Positions 31,079 to 39,768 of a stretch of 57,075 bases of DNA are shown here, piece by piece. Made by a program: the position numbers and the translations under genes. Source of the DNA: Streptomyces swartbergensis. GTDB lineage: Bacteria > Actinomycetota > Actinomycetes > Streptomycetales > Streptomycetaceae. The stretch is from positions 1 to 57,075 of the forward strand of contig NZ_NGFN01000010.1 of the NCBI RefSeq assembly GCF_002148965.1. Reading direction: 5' to 3'. The notes under the pieces were generated by a model. That model saw nothing but the letters and a program-made list of their open reading frames with translations. It had not been told where the DNA came from and ran no database searches. The first letter of the stretch is position 1. The number at the start of each line of letters is the position of its first letter.

Positions 31079-31452
31079 GTGGCACGCACACGCGGTAGTT
31101 GGACAGGCGGCGCGCTGACGGTCCGGTCCGTCCTGAAGCCCCAGGACGGGGCGCGGGCGGTGTTCCACCCCGCGTGGATACCGCAGCCGCTCGATCCTTC
31201 CGTGGAGCGGCTGAAGAGGTTCCGGGTCGAGCGGCGGTACGGGATCCGGCTGAAGGCCCATCCGGCGACTCTGGCACCGGCGCCCGCACCCCGGCCGGTC
31301 CCGCCGATGCCGTCGGGGACGCCCCCGGCGGCATCGCCGTACCTGCCGCCGCAGGCCAACCCGTACGGCCGGCCCTACGCGCCCGGCGGGCAGCGCCCGT
31401 ACGCCCCGCACCCGCAGCCGCCGTACAACCCGCAGCAGACTACGCGGGCTGA
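31079..31452 (+). pseudogene. small proline-rich protein gene with a frameshift near its end
   Basis: From GTG 31079 a frame with clean G/C third positions encodes about 120 residues: TVRSVLKPQDGARAVFHPAW, then PSVERLKRFRVERRYGIRLK, then a Pro/Tyr/Ala-rich tail ending NPYGRPYAPGG...PPYNPQQ. It then loses codon bias and would run 550 nt antisense into the ABC permease gene. Shifting to the next frame just after Gln-Gln gives Asp-Tyr-Ala-Gly-stop at 31452. The span is 374 nt, one short of 125 codons. So one base, probably a G near 31439, seems missing by sequencing error or real mutation. I do not recognise the family; with no signal peptide or TM segment it is probably cytoplasmic. Confidence 0.55.
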
Positions 31453-31473
31453 CCTCCGGGAGCGGTCGGGACG

Positions 31474-33888
31474 TCAGGCGACCGCGCTCAGCGTGTCCGC
31501 GAGTCGGCGGCGGGCCGCGCGGGCCGCGGGCACGGCGGCCAGTGCGGCCGCGCAGAGTACCGCCGCCGTACCGAGCAGCAGCATCAGCGGGGCGGACGGG
31601 CCCTGGGCGATCCCGGCGCCGATGCCGCTCGACCGGCCCTGGGCGTCGATCAGCCAGTGGGCGAGCGGCAGGCCCAGGGCGGTGGCGGCGAGCACGGCCG
31701 CCAGTGCCGTACAGCCGGTGTCGGTGACCGTGATGGCCGTGATCTGCCGGGGGGACAGGCCGATGGCCTTCAGCGCGAGCAGGTCCCGTTCGCTCTCACG
31801 GACGGTGCCGCCGATCGCGGTCAGCAGCTCGATGAGCCCGATGAGGGCGAGGACGGCGATCAGCCCGGCGACGACCGCGCGCAGCGGGGAGAGCCCGTCG
31901 GCGGGGTTGGTCACGGTGTGCACGTCCAGATGGCCGCGCCCGGCCGTGGCCAGCCGGTCGGCGACCTCCCGTGGGTCGGCACCGGGATCCAGACGCAACT
32001 CGTAGAGGGTCGGGCGGAGCCCGGGGTCGTTGGCGCGGAGGGTGTCGAGGGACGTGGAGATGACCCGGCCGGCGTTCTCCGGCTCGATGCTGCGGCCCAC
32101 GATGTGCAGGATCTGCGGCTGGTCGCCGACGGTCATCCGCACCCAGTCGCCGACGCGCACGTCGAGCAGGTCGAGCAGTCCCTGCCCGGCCACCGCCTCG
32201 TCGGCGCCGCGGGCGGGGCGGCCCTCGGCGAGGGTGTACGGGTAGGGGTCCTGGTCGGTGCCGAGTCCGCGCAGGGCGATGGTCGCCGTCTGGCCCGGGA
32301 CCAGGGCGGCCGTCTCGACGCCGGGGTAGGCGGCGGCCACCTCCGGGTCGCGTTCCAGGAGAGCGCGGGTCTGCCGCTCGTTCAGGCCGGCGTCGGTGCG
32401 GACGCTGAGGGCGGTCGGCAGGCCGACCTGCTCGGGCGTGCTGTGGAAGCGGTCGATGGTGGTCCACGCGCTCATCGCCACGACGATCAGCAGCAGCGGC
32501 AGCGTGAGACGGGTGACGGTGGCGAGGGACCGGGGGCGGCGGGTGAACGCCTTGTGCCAGCCCAGCACCAGCGCGGGCGGAATCCGCGCTCCGAGAATCC
32601 GCGCTCCGAGGGCGCGGCGGGCCAGATCGGAGAGCTGCCCGCTCCGGGGAGCCGCGGGCCGCAGCCCGAGGGCGCGGCGCAGGCCGCCGGTCAGCCGCCC
32701 ACCAGGGGGAGCCGACGCGGGGCGCGGTGGCCGGCCCGTAGCCCCGGACAAGCGCCCGCCGAGCGCCGCCGCGGGCCGCTGCACCGGCACCGGCGGCACG
32801 CGGCCCGCGCGCCAGGCGGCCAGTCCGGTGGTCGCGCCGATGAACAGCACCGCGCCGACCGGGATCACGAACAGCGCCACGGTGTGTCCGGGCAGCCCCT
32901 GCCACACCCCGACCGCGTCCCCGAACCGCCCCGGGATCCGGCTGCCCAGCGCCTCGGCCAGCGCGGCGGCGGCCACGGCACCCAGGAGGGCGTAGGCGAG
33001 GTGCTGGAGCAGGAAGACGCGGACCACCTGGCCGGGGGTGAAGCCGATCGCCTTCAGCACGGAGAGGTCCCGCAGGTGGCCTCGGATGCGGGTGCCGATC
33101 GCCCCGTGCACGGCGAGCCCGGCGGCGACCAGCGCGCCCAGCCCGAACAGGCCCAGCACCTGACCGAGGAGCCGGTTGTCGCCCTGGGCCTCGGCCCGGG
33201 CCTGCTGCCAGGTGGACACCTCCCCGATCGCCCCGGCGCCCAGGACGGTCACCGCACGCTGGACGACGTAGGACGTGTCGCCGGGATCCGTCAGCCGCAG
33301 CCCGATCACCTGGCCGCCGGGATCCGGCACGGCCGACGGCAGCGCCCACACCAGGCCCGGCTGCTCACCGGGCCGGTAGCGCGGCTCGGCGCTGTCGGCG
33401 AGGCCCACGACGGTCAGTTCCCGGGCGGTGCCGGGCACGGTGAGGGTGTCGCCCGGCTCGGCCAGCAGCGCGCGGGCGAAGCGGCTCTCCAGGACCACAC
33501 CGTTCGGGGTCGCGGGGTCCAGCCAGCGGCCGGAGACGACCGGCGGGCGGCCGACGGACGGCCGTTGCGGAGTGCCGCGCAGCTCCACGGCGGCGCGGCT
33601 GCCGCGCGAGGCGACGGTGGCGGCGGCGGTGGGGTACGGGCCGGCGACGGAGTCGACACCGTCCAGCCCGGCCAGCTTCCCGGTGTCGGCCGCGGTGTCG
33701 GTGTGCAGCCACACGTGCGCGCCGTGCGACTGCGTGAACACGCGCTGCCAGGGGTTGGTGGCGTATCCGAACAGGGCCGTGGCCAGCAGCAGGGAGGCGA
33801 CGATGCCCGCGGTGGCGAGGACGAGGAACAGCGCCTCGCCGCGGTGCGTGCGCAGATCGGAGTGGGCCCAGCGCAGGGTGGCTCGCAT
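31474..33888 (-). CDS. FtsX-like ABC transporter permease
   Basis: 804 residues with a TM helix near the N terminus (EALFLVLATAGIVASLLLATALFGY) followed by a large extracellular domain. It has two FtsX-type three-helix bundles (about 245-350 and 665-790) with the conserved cytoplasmic loops LSVLKAIGFTPGQV and LLALKAIGLSPRQI. The middle (about 375-440) is a cytoplasmic Pro/Arg/Gly-rich linker. MacB-type systems of this kind export peptides or antibiotics, or move lipoproteins. It is the last gene of a PadR-ATPase-permease operon; a 39-nt gap separates it from the ATPase. Confidence 0.92.
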   Translation of the reverse strand: MRATLRWAHSDLRTHRGEALFLVLATAGIVASLLLATALFGYATNPWQRVFTQSHGAHVWLHTDTAADTGKLAGLDGVDSVAGPYPTAAATVASRGSRAAVELRGTPQRPSVGRPPVVSGRWLDPATPNGVVLESRFARALLAEPGDTLTVPGTARELTVVGLADSAEPRYRPGEQPGLVWALPSAVPDPGGQVIGLRLTDPGDTSYVVQRAVTVLGAGAIGEVSTWQQARAEAQGDNRLLGQVLGLFGLGALVAAGLAVHGAIGTRIRGHLRDLSVLKAIGFTPGQVVRVFLLQHLAYALLGAVAAAALAEALGSRIPGRFGDAVGVWQGLPGHTVALFVIPVGAVLFIGATTGLAAWRAGRVPPVPVQRPAAALGGRLSGATGRPPRPASAPPGGRLTGGLRRALGLRPAAPRSGQLSDLARRALGARILGARIPPALVLGWHKAFTRRPRSLATVTRLTLPLLLIVVAMSAWTTIDRFHSTPEQVGLPTALSVRTDAGLNERQTRALLERDPEVAAAYPGVETAALVPGQTATIALRGLGTDQDPYPYTLAEGRPARGADEAVAGQGLLDLLDVRVGDWVRMTVGDQPQILHIVGRSIEPENAGRVISTSLDTLRANDPGLRPTLYELRLDPGADPREVADRLATAGRGHLDVHTVTNPADGLSPLRAVVAGLIAVLALIGLIELLTAIGGTVRESERDLLALKAIGLSPRQITAITVTDTGCTALAAVLAATALGLPLAHWLIDAQGRSSGIGAGIAQGPSAPLMLLLGTAAVLCAAALAAVPAARAARRRLADTLSAVA

Positions 33889-33927
33889 ACGGGTCAGCCC
33901 TTCCGGGGATCGTCGTACACGCGCATG

Positions 33928-34683
33928 TCAGTCCTTCAGCTCCAGCACACCGGATATGCCGGAGCGGCGCGGCGGGGTGCCGCCGTCGAGGGTCGCGTCG
34001 TCGGCGATCCGGCCGTCGAAGAAGCTGATCACCCGGTCCGCGGCGCTCGCCAGCCGGGCGTCATGGGTGACCAGCAGGATCGTCTGGCCGCGCTGGTGGA
34101 AGCGGGTCAGCAGCCGCATCACCTCTCGGGTGCCCTTGCTGTCGAGGCTGCCCGCGGGTTCGTCGGCCAGCAGCAGCGGCGGATGGTTGACCAGCGCCCG
34201 GGCCAGGGCCACCCGCTGCTGCTCGCCGCCGGACAGCTCGCCCGGCATGCTGCGCTCCTTGCCCGTCAGGCCCAGCTCGGCCAGCAACTGCTCCCGCTCG
34301 GCCCGGGCCCGCTTCGGCGAGGTCCCGGCGAGCAGGGCGGGCAGCTCCACGTTGTCGGCGACGGACAGGTTGGACACGAGGTTGAAGAACTGGAAGACGA
34401 TCCCGATCCGCTTCCGGCGCTCCACCGCCCAGCGGGCCTCGCTGTAGGTGTCGGTGGACTCGCCGTCGAGCCAGATCCTGCCCGCGTCCGGCCGCTGGAG
34501 GCCGCCGAGCAGATGCAGCAGTGTCGACTTCCCGGCGCCGGACGGACCGGTGATCGCCACGAACTCGCCGGGCCGTACGCACAGGTCGACCCCGCGCACG
34601 GCATGGGCGGGCGCGCCCTCGCCGTGGTGCGTCTTCACCAGCCCCTCGGCGCGCAGCACAGGAGCGGGACGGTCGTCGCTCAC
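33928..34683 (-). CDS. ABC transporter ATP-binding protein (MacB/LolD type)
   Basis: 251 residues with Walker A GPSGAGKS, the LolD/MacB-specific VFQFFNLVSNLSVADNVELP, signature LSGGEQQRVALARAL, Walker B LLLADEPAGSLDS and switch VTHD. It pairs with the downstream FtsX-type permease. The GTG at 34683 overlaps the PadR stop (GTGA), fixing the start 9 residues inside the longest frame. PadR-coupled MacB-like systems often answer to cell-envelope antibiotics. Confidence 0.93.
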   Translation of the reverse strand: MSDDRPAPVLRAEGLVKTHHGEGAPAHAVRGVDLCVRPGEFVAITGPSGAGKSTLLHLLGGLQRPDAGRIWLDGESTDTYSEARWAVERRKRIGIVFQFFNLVSNLSVADNVELPALLAGTSPKRARAEREQLLAELGLTGKERSMPGELSGGEQQRVALARALVNHPPLLLADEPAGSLDSKGTREVMRLLTRFHQRGQTILLVTHDARLASAADRVISFFDGRIADDATLDGGTPPRRSGISGVLELKD

Positions 34684-35195
34684 TCCAGCTCCTCCAGCTC
34701 TTCCTGGCACCGCTCCAGCCAGTCGAGATCGGCTTGCAGGTGCAGCATCGCGCCCTCGATCAGCAGGTGGGCGATGCGGTTGTCGCGGTCTTCGGCGGCG
34801 GCCAGCCTCGACAGCTGCCGCATGGTGTTCAGGTACTGGCGACGCTGCTGGTTGATCAGGGAGATCTGGTCGGCGAGCCCGGTCTGCGGAGCGAGCGCCA
34901 GCTTCATGAAGAACTCGTCCCGCACCCGCGGCTCGTCCTCGGGCTCCTCGAACCAGGCGCGCAGCGCCTCCCGCCCGGCGTCGGTGAGGTGGTAGACCTT
35001 TTTGTTGGGCCGGCTGGACTGCGCCACGTCCTCGCCCTCGATCAGTCCCGACTTCTCGAGGCGGCCGAGGGTCACATAGATCTGGCCGACGTTCGGCTGA
35101 GGGTACGCGGAGCCCAGCAGTTGCTCAAGGTCCTGCTTGAGCTCGTAGCCGTGGGCGGGTCCGCGGGCGAGGAGGGCCAGGAGGGGCAGGCGCAC
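34680..35195 (-). CDS. PadR-family transcriptional regulator
   Basis: 171 residues: an N-terminal winged helix (RLPLLALLARGPAHGYELKQDLEQLL...VGQIYVTLGRLEKSGLI) and a C-terminal helical dimerisation region (Vir_act_alpha_C type). PadR repressors bind inverted repeats and are released by small molecules. Start GTG 35195 is 9 nt after AGGAGG. It heads the exporter operon and so probably autoregulates it. A 15-bp inverted repeat lies 52 nt upstream. Confidence 0.94.
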   Translation of the reverse strand: MRLPLLALLARGPAHGYELKQDLEQLLGSAYPQPNVGQIYVTLGRLEKSGLIEGEDVAQSSRPNKKVYHLTDAGREALRAWFEEPEDEPRVRDEFFMKLALAPQTGLADQISLINQQRRQYLNTMRQLSRLAAAEDRDNRIAHLLIEGAMLHLQADLDWLERCQEELEELE

Positions 35196-35246
35196 GCGTG
35201 CAGTCCTCCTGTCCGGTCCAATGTGCTCCAGGCCCTAGTATCGCCC

Positions 35247-35261
35247 ATACCTAACAGGTAT
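35247..35261. promoter_or_regulatory. inverted repeat ATACCT-AAC-AGGTAT, likely PadR operator
   Basis: A perfect 6-bp dyad with a 3-nt spacer between the divergent PadR operon and the solute-binding protein gene. The form suits a winged-helix dimer. It could control both directions. Confidence 0.6.
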
Positions 35262-35316
35262 ACATGGCCTCTGTTCCGGGCGAAGGAGCCCGTCGCCGGT
35301 GTACAGGGAGGAACCT

Positions 35317-36588
35317 ATGCGGTGGATCCATGCCGCGGGTAGGGGCCTTCTCGTTCTCGTCGTGGTTCTGACCGGTTACGTCGCCGCCGGGGCGCAGGCG
35401 GGCGAGCCCGCCGGCGGCGGCCGTGGACCGCTCACCCTCGCCACCGCCGGAGACCTTACCGGCTACCTCGGTCCTCTGCTGGAGGGCTGGAACCGCACCC
35501 ACCCCGGCGAAAAAGTGACCCTCGTCGAGCTGCCGGACTCCGCCGACGAGACCCGGGCCCAGATGGCCACCGACCTGCGCGACGGCGACCGCAGCCGGTT
35601 CGACGTGCTCAACATCGACGTCAACTGGACCTCGGAGTTCGCCGCGGCGGGCTGGATCCGGCCGCTGCCCCGCGACCGCTTCCCCCTGAAGACCTTCCTC
35701 CCGCCGGTCGTGGACACGGCGACCTACGACGGACAGCTCTACGCCGTCCCGTACGTCACCAACGCCGGCCTGCTCCTCTACCGCAAGGACGTCCTCGCGA
35801 AGGAGGGCGTGGAGCCGCCGCGCACCTGGGCGGAGCTGGAGCGGTACGCGAAGACCATCGCCCCGAAGTACGGCCTCGACGGCTACGCCGGGCAGTTCCT
35901 GCCGTACGAGGGTCTCACCGTCAACGTGGCCGAGGCCGTCTACTCGGCGGGTGGCTCGATCCTCGGCGACGAGGGCGAGCGCGTCACCGTCGACTCGGCG
36001 GCGGCCCGCGAGGGCATCGGCTTCCTGGCGCGTGGCGTGCGCGAGGGCTGGATCCCGAAGGCAGCGCTGACGTACAAGGAGGAGGAGTCCAAGCAGGCCT
36101 TCCAGGACGGTCGGCTGCTCTTCCTGCGGAACTGGCCGTACGCCTACGTCGGCGCCTCCGCCCCGGGCTCCGAGGTCGCCGGGAAGGTCGGCGCCGTCCC
36201 CCTGCCGGGACCGGACGGGCCGGGGACGAGTGTCCTCGGCGGTTCCAACCTGGCCGTCAGCGCGCACGCGCGGCACCCGGACTCGGCCGCCCGCCTGATC
36301 GCCTACCTCACCAGCGAGCGCGTCCAGCGCCAGGTCCTCACGCGCGGCGCGCTGCCGCCCGTCCGGGCCGATCTCTACGAGGATCCCGCGCTCATCCGCA
36401 GGTTCCCCTACCTGCCGACCCTGCGCGAGAGCGTGCGCACGGCCGAGCCGCGCCCCAAGAGCCCGCGCTACGACCAGGTCAGTCTGGTGGTGCAGGCGGT
36501 CGTGCACGACGCGATGGCCGGGCACGAGACGCCCACGGCGGCGGTGCGCCGGCTGGCGCGGGAGCTCGCCGTCATCTCAAGCCGGTAG
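35317..36588 (+). CDS. family 1 extracellular solute-binding protein, no lipobox
   Basis: 423 residues of the sugar-binding SBP_bac_1 family (LTLATAGDLTGYLGPLLEGW, TDLRDGDRSRFDVLNIDVNW, YAVPYVTNAGLLLYRKDVL, WPYAYVGAS, LGGSNLAVSAH). The hydrophobic N-terminal segment GLLVLVVVLTGYVAAGAQA lacks a Cys, so unlike the second binding protein at 38437 it is not a typical lipoprotein; it may be released after cleavage at AQA or stay membrane-bound. ATG 35317 follows GGGAGGAACCT. It lies upstream of the alpha-glucosidase gene and divergent from PadR. The ligand is likely an oligosaccharide, such as trehalose or a maltooligosaccharide. Confidence 0.9.
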   Translation: MRWIHAAGRGLLVLVVVLTGYVAAGAQAGEPAGGGRGPLTLATAGDLTGYLGPLLEGWNRTHPGEKVTLVELPDSADETRAQMATDLRDGDRSRFDVLNIDVNWTSEFAAAGWIRPLPRDRFPLKTFLPPVVDTATYDGQLYAVPYVTNAGLLLYRKDVLAKEGVEPPRTWAELERYAKTIAPKYGLDGYAGQFLPYEGLTVNVAEAVYSAGGSILGDEGERVTVDSAAAREGIGFLARGVREGWIPKAALTYKEEESKQAFQDGRLLFLRNWPYAYVGASAPGSEVAGKVGAVPLPGPDGPGTSVLGGSNLAVSAHARHPDSAARLIAYLTSERVQRQVLTRGALPPVRADLYEDPALIRRFPYLPTLRESVRTAEPRPKSPRYDQVSLVVQAVVHDAMAGHETPTAAVRRLARELAVISSR

Positions 36589-36695
36589 CGCTTCTACTTA
36601 CGTGTTAGGTAACGCGGACGTCTCATCTGGCTGAGATATGTCCGGTAGGTGCAGGTTTCCACCTCTTCAACTCCTCGGTAGCTTCTGCCTTTTCA

Positions 36696-36726
36696 TTGAC
36701 ACCCTCTCGACACGCCTACTTAACAT
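36696..36726 (+). promoter_or_regulatory. candidate promoter of the alpha-glucosidase/sugar ABC operon
   Basis: TTGACA at 36696-36701 and TAACAT at 36721-36726, 19 nt apart. The 36589-36695 region is relatively AT-rich and carries GTTAGGTA near 36607, which matches half of the 35247 inverted repeat. Confidence 0.5.
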
Positions 36727-36767
36727 GCATGCATAACCGCTGCCCTCCTCAGAGACAGGTCGATGGG

Positions 36768-38387
36768 TTGAACAGGCACCACTGGTGGCGTGACGCAGTG
36801 ATCTATCAGGTGTACGTCCGCAGCTTCCTGGACAGCACCGGTGACGGCGTCGGCGATCTCGCCGGAGTCCGGGCCGGGCTGCCGTATCTGAAGAAGCTCG
36901 GCGTCGACGGGATCTGGCTGAGCCCCTTCTATCCCTCGCCGCAGCACGACCACGGCTACGACGTGGCCGACTACTGCGACGTCGACCCGCTCTTCGGCGA
37001 CCTCGACGAGTTCGACCTGCTGGTGGGCGCCGCGCGGCGGCTCGGCATCAAGGTGCTGCTCGACATCGTCCCGAACCACTGCTCCAGCGAGCACCCCTGG
37101 TTCCGTGAGGCGCTCGCGGCCCCGCCCGGCAGCCCGGCCCGCGCCCGCTTCCACTTCGCCGACGGCCGCGGCCCGGACGGTGCCGAGCCGCCCAACAACT
37201 GGCACTCCATGTTCGGCGGCCCCGCCTGGAGCCGCGTGACCGAGCCGGACGGCCGGCCCGGCCAGTGGTACCTGCACATGTTCGCGCCCGAGCAGCCCGA
37301 CTGGAACTGGCGCAACCCTCAGATCGCCGCCGAGTTCGACCGGATCCTCCGCTTCTGGCTGGACCGGGGCATCGACGGCTTCCGCATCGACGTCGCGGCC
37401 GGACTCTTCAAGCACCCGGAGCTGCCCGACTCGGACGACCCGGAGGCCGACGCCCGAACCCGTGACTCGGTCAACCCGCTCGCCTGGAACCAGCCCGAGG
37501 TCCACGACGTGTGGCGGCGCTGGCGCTCCATATGCGAGGAGTACACCGAGCGCGACGGCTGCGAACGCCTCCTCGTCGGCGAGGTCTCCGTCCCGACCGC
37601 CCGCGAACACGCCCAGTACGTCCGCCCCGACGAGCTCCACCAGGCCTTCTTCTTCGACCTGCTCAGCGCCCCCTGGGACCCGGATGCCTTCCGGAAGGTG
37701 ATCTCCGAGGCCATGCAGGACATCGCCGGGACCGGCTCGACCGTCACCTGGGTCCTCAACAACCACGACCAGGTCCGCACCGTCACCCGCTACGGCGAAC
37801 CCGCCACCGGGGGCAGCGGACTCGGCGCCGCCCGCGCCCGGGCCGCCGCGCTCCTGATGCTGGCCTTGCCCGGAGCCGCGTACATCTACCAGGGCGAGGA
37901 GCTCGGCCTGCCCGAGGTCGTGGACCTGCCCGACGACGTGCTCACCGACCCGATCTTCCGCCGCACCGGCAGCCGGGCCCGCATCCGCGACGGCTGCCGC
38001 GTGCCGCTGCCCTGGTCGGGCCAGGCCTCGCCCTTCGGCTTCACCTCCGGTGAGGAGAGCGCCAAGCCGTGGCTGCCCCAGCCGGAGTACTTCGCCGAGT
38101 ACGCCACCGACCGGGCCCTCGCCGACACCCGCTCCTTCTGGCACCTGTACCGCGACGGTCTCCAACTGCGCTCCGCCCTGCCCCAGTTGGGCGAGGGCAC
38201 GCTGCGCTGGCTGGACTCCCCGCCCGGCGTGCTGGCCTTCACCCGCGGCGACGACCTGGTGTGCGCCGTCCACTTCGGTACGGCCCCCACCCCCGCGCCG
38301 GTCTCCGGCACCCCCCTGCTCGCCAGCGGCGCCTGCGCGCCCGGAGTGCTCTCCGGCTCGACGGCCGCCTGGTGGATCCGTTCCTGA
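36768..38387 (+). CDS. glycoside hydrolase family 13 alpha-glucosidase
   Basis: 539 residues, GH13 oligo-1,6/alpha-glucosidase type. Motifs: WWRDAVIYQVYVRSFLDSTGDGVGDLAG; DIVPNHCS; nucleophile Asp in DGFRIDVA; general acid Glu in LLVGEVSVP; third acidic residue in VLNNHDQVR. It cleaves terminal alpha-linked glucose, presumably from sugar brought in by the following ABC genes. There is no signal peptide, so it is intracellular. I choose TTG 36768 because the family N terminus begins NRHHWWRDA and the -10 box lies at 36721; ATG 36729 or the open frame from 36696 would overlap the promoter. It is 49 nt upstream of the second binding protein. Confidence 0.92.
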   Translation: MNRHHWWRDAVIYQVYVRSFLDSTGDGVGDLAGVRAGLPYLKKLGVDGIWLSPFYPSPQHDHGYDVADYCDVDPLFGDLDEFDLLVGAARRLGIKVLLDIVPNHCSSEHPWFREALAAPPGSPARARFHFADGRGPDGAEPPNNWHSMFGGPAWSRVTEPDGRPGQWYLHMFAPEQPDWNWRNPQIAAEFDRILRFWLDRGIDGFRIDVAAGLFKHPELPDSDDPEADARTRDSVNPLAWNQPEVHDVWRRWRSICEEYTERDGCERLLVGEVSVPTAREHAQYVRPDELHQAFFFDLLSAPWDPDAFRKVISEAMQDIAGTGSTVTWVLNNHDQVRTVTRYGEPATGGSGLGAARARAAALLMLALPGAAYIYQGEELGLPEVVDLPDDVLTDPIFRRTGSRARIRDGCRVPLPWSGQASPFGFTSGEESAKPWLPQPEYFAEYATDRALADTRSFWHLYRDGLQLRSALPQLGEGTLRWLDSPPGVLAFTRGDDLVCAVHFGTAPTPAPVSGTPLLASGACAPGVLSGSTAAWWIRS

Positions 38388-38436
38388 CCGCCCGCAATCC
38401 AACCCCGCAAGTCAACTCCCCGAAGGGACATCAACG

Positions 38437-39762
38437 ATGATGCGACGACGTACCACCCTGCTCACCGGCTGCACCGCCCTCGTCCTGGCGCTCGGCACCA
38501 CCGCCTGCGGCGGCGGCCCCGTCGCGGCCGGCGGCGGCGACAAGGCGCTCGACGGCCAGACCATCACCGTGGCCGGTGTCTGGTCCGGCACCGAGCAGAA
38601 GAACTTCCAGAAGGTGCTGGACGCCTTCACCGAGAAGACCGGCGCCAAGACGCAGTTCACGTCCACCGGCGACAACGTCTCCACCGTCGTCGGCAGCAAG
38701 ATCGAGGGCGGCAACGCTCCCGACGTCGTGATGGTCCCGCAGGTCGGCGTGCTCAAGCAGTTCGCGCAGAACGGCTGGCTCAAGCCGCTGTCGAAGAAGA
38801 CCGAGCAGTCCGTGGACGCCGGGTACGCCCCCGTGTGGAAGGAGTACGGCAGCGTCGACGGCACCCTCTACGGCCTCTACTTCAAGGCCGCCCACAAGTC
38901 GACCGTCTGGTACAGCCCCGACGCCCTCGCCCAGGCCGGGGTGAAGCCCCCGAAGACCTACGACGAGATGCTGAAGGCCGGGCAGACCGTGTCCGACTCC
39001 GGCCTCGCCGCGTTCTCCGTCGCCGGGCAGGACGGCTGGACCCTCACCGACTGGTTCGAGAACGTCTACCTCTCCCAGGCCGGACCCGAGAAGTACGACG
39101 CCCTCGCCGCGCACAAGCTGAAGTGGACCGACGCGTCCGTCGTCGACGCCCTCACCACGCTCGGCAAGCTCTTCAAGGACAAGCAGCTCATCGCCGGCGG
39201 CCAGAAGGGCGCCCTGAACACCGACTTCCCCGGCTCGGTGGAGAAGGTGTTCGGGCCGGAGCCCGAGGCCGGCATGGTCTACGAGGGCGACTTCGTCGCC
39301 GGCGTCGCCAAGGACCAGTTCGGCAAGAAGGTCGGCGAGGACGCCAACTTCTTCCCGTTCCCGGCGGTCGCCGATGGCGAGGCGCCGGTCGTCAGCGGCG
39401 GTGACGCGGCCGTCGTCCTCAAGGACGGCAAGAACCAGAAGGCCGCCCAGGCCCTCCTGGAGTTCCTGGCGACCCCCGAGGCCTCGGCCGTGTGGGCGGA
39501 GGCGGGCGGCTTCCTGTCCCCGAACAAGAAGCTCGACCTCGCCTCCTACGGCGACGACGTCACCCGCGCCACCGCCAAGTCCCTCGTCGAGGCCGGGGAC
39601 TCGGTCCGCTTCGACATGTCCGACCAGGCCCCGGCGTCCTTCGGCGGCACCAAGGGCACCGGCGAGTGGAAGCTGCTCCAGGACTTCCTGCGCGACCCGT
39701 CCGACCCGAAGGGCACCGCGGCGAAGCTGGAGGCCGCGGCGGCCAAGGCGTACCAGGACTGA
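38437..39762 (+). CDS. sugar ABC transporter solute-binding lipoprotein
   Basis: 441 residues, SBP_bac_1 family of the maltose/trehalose/alpha-glucoside type. A signal peptide ends in the lipobox LGTTAC (Cys24), so the protein is anchored outside the membrane. Internal motifs: GKIEGGNAPDVVMVPQVG-like segment, GTLYGLYFKAAHKSTVWY, GWTLTDWFENVYLSQAG and PFPAVADGEAPVVSGGDAAVVLKD. This resembles alpha-glucoside (AglE) binding proteins. GGGA lies upstream of ATG 38437. It ends 6 nt before the first permease. Confidence 0.94.
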   Translation: MMRRRTTLLTGCTALVLALGTTACGGGPVAAGGGDKALDGQTITVAGVWSGTEQKNFQKVLDAFTEKTGAKTQFTSTGDNVSTVVGSKIEGGNAPDVVMVPQVGVLKQFAQNGWLKPLSKKTEQSVDAGYAPVWKEYGSVDGTLYGLYFKAAHKSTVWYSPDALAQAGVKPPKTYDEMLKAGQTVSDSGLAAFSVAGQDGWTLTDWFENVYLSQAGPEKYDALAAHKLKWTDASVVDALTTLGKLFKDKQLIAGGQKGALNTDFPGSVEKVFGPEPEAGMVYEGDFVAGVAKDQFGKKVGEDANFFPFPAVADGEAPVVSGGDAAVVLKDGKNQKAAQALLEFLATPEASAVWAEAGGFLSPNKKLDLASYGDDVTRATAKSLVEAGDSVRFDMSDQAPASFGGTKGTGEWKLLQDFLRDPSDPKGTAAKLEAAAAKAYQD

Positions 39763-39768
39763 TCCGCC

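Noticed and set aside
36696-36767. TTG 36696 or ATG 36729 as start of the alpha-glucosidase
   Set aside because: TTG 36696 is the -35-like TTGACA and the -10 follows at 36721; the family N terminus begins at 36768.
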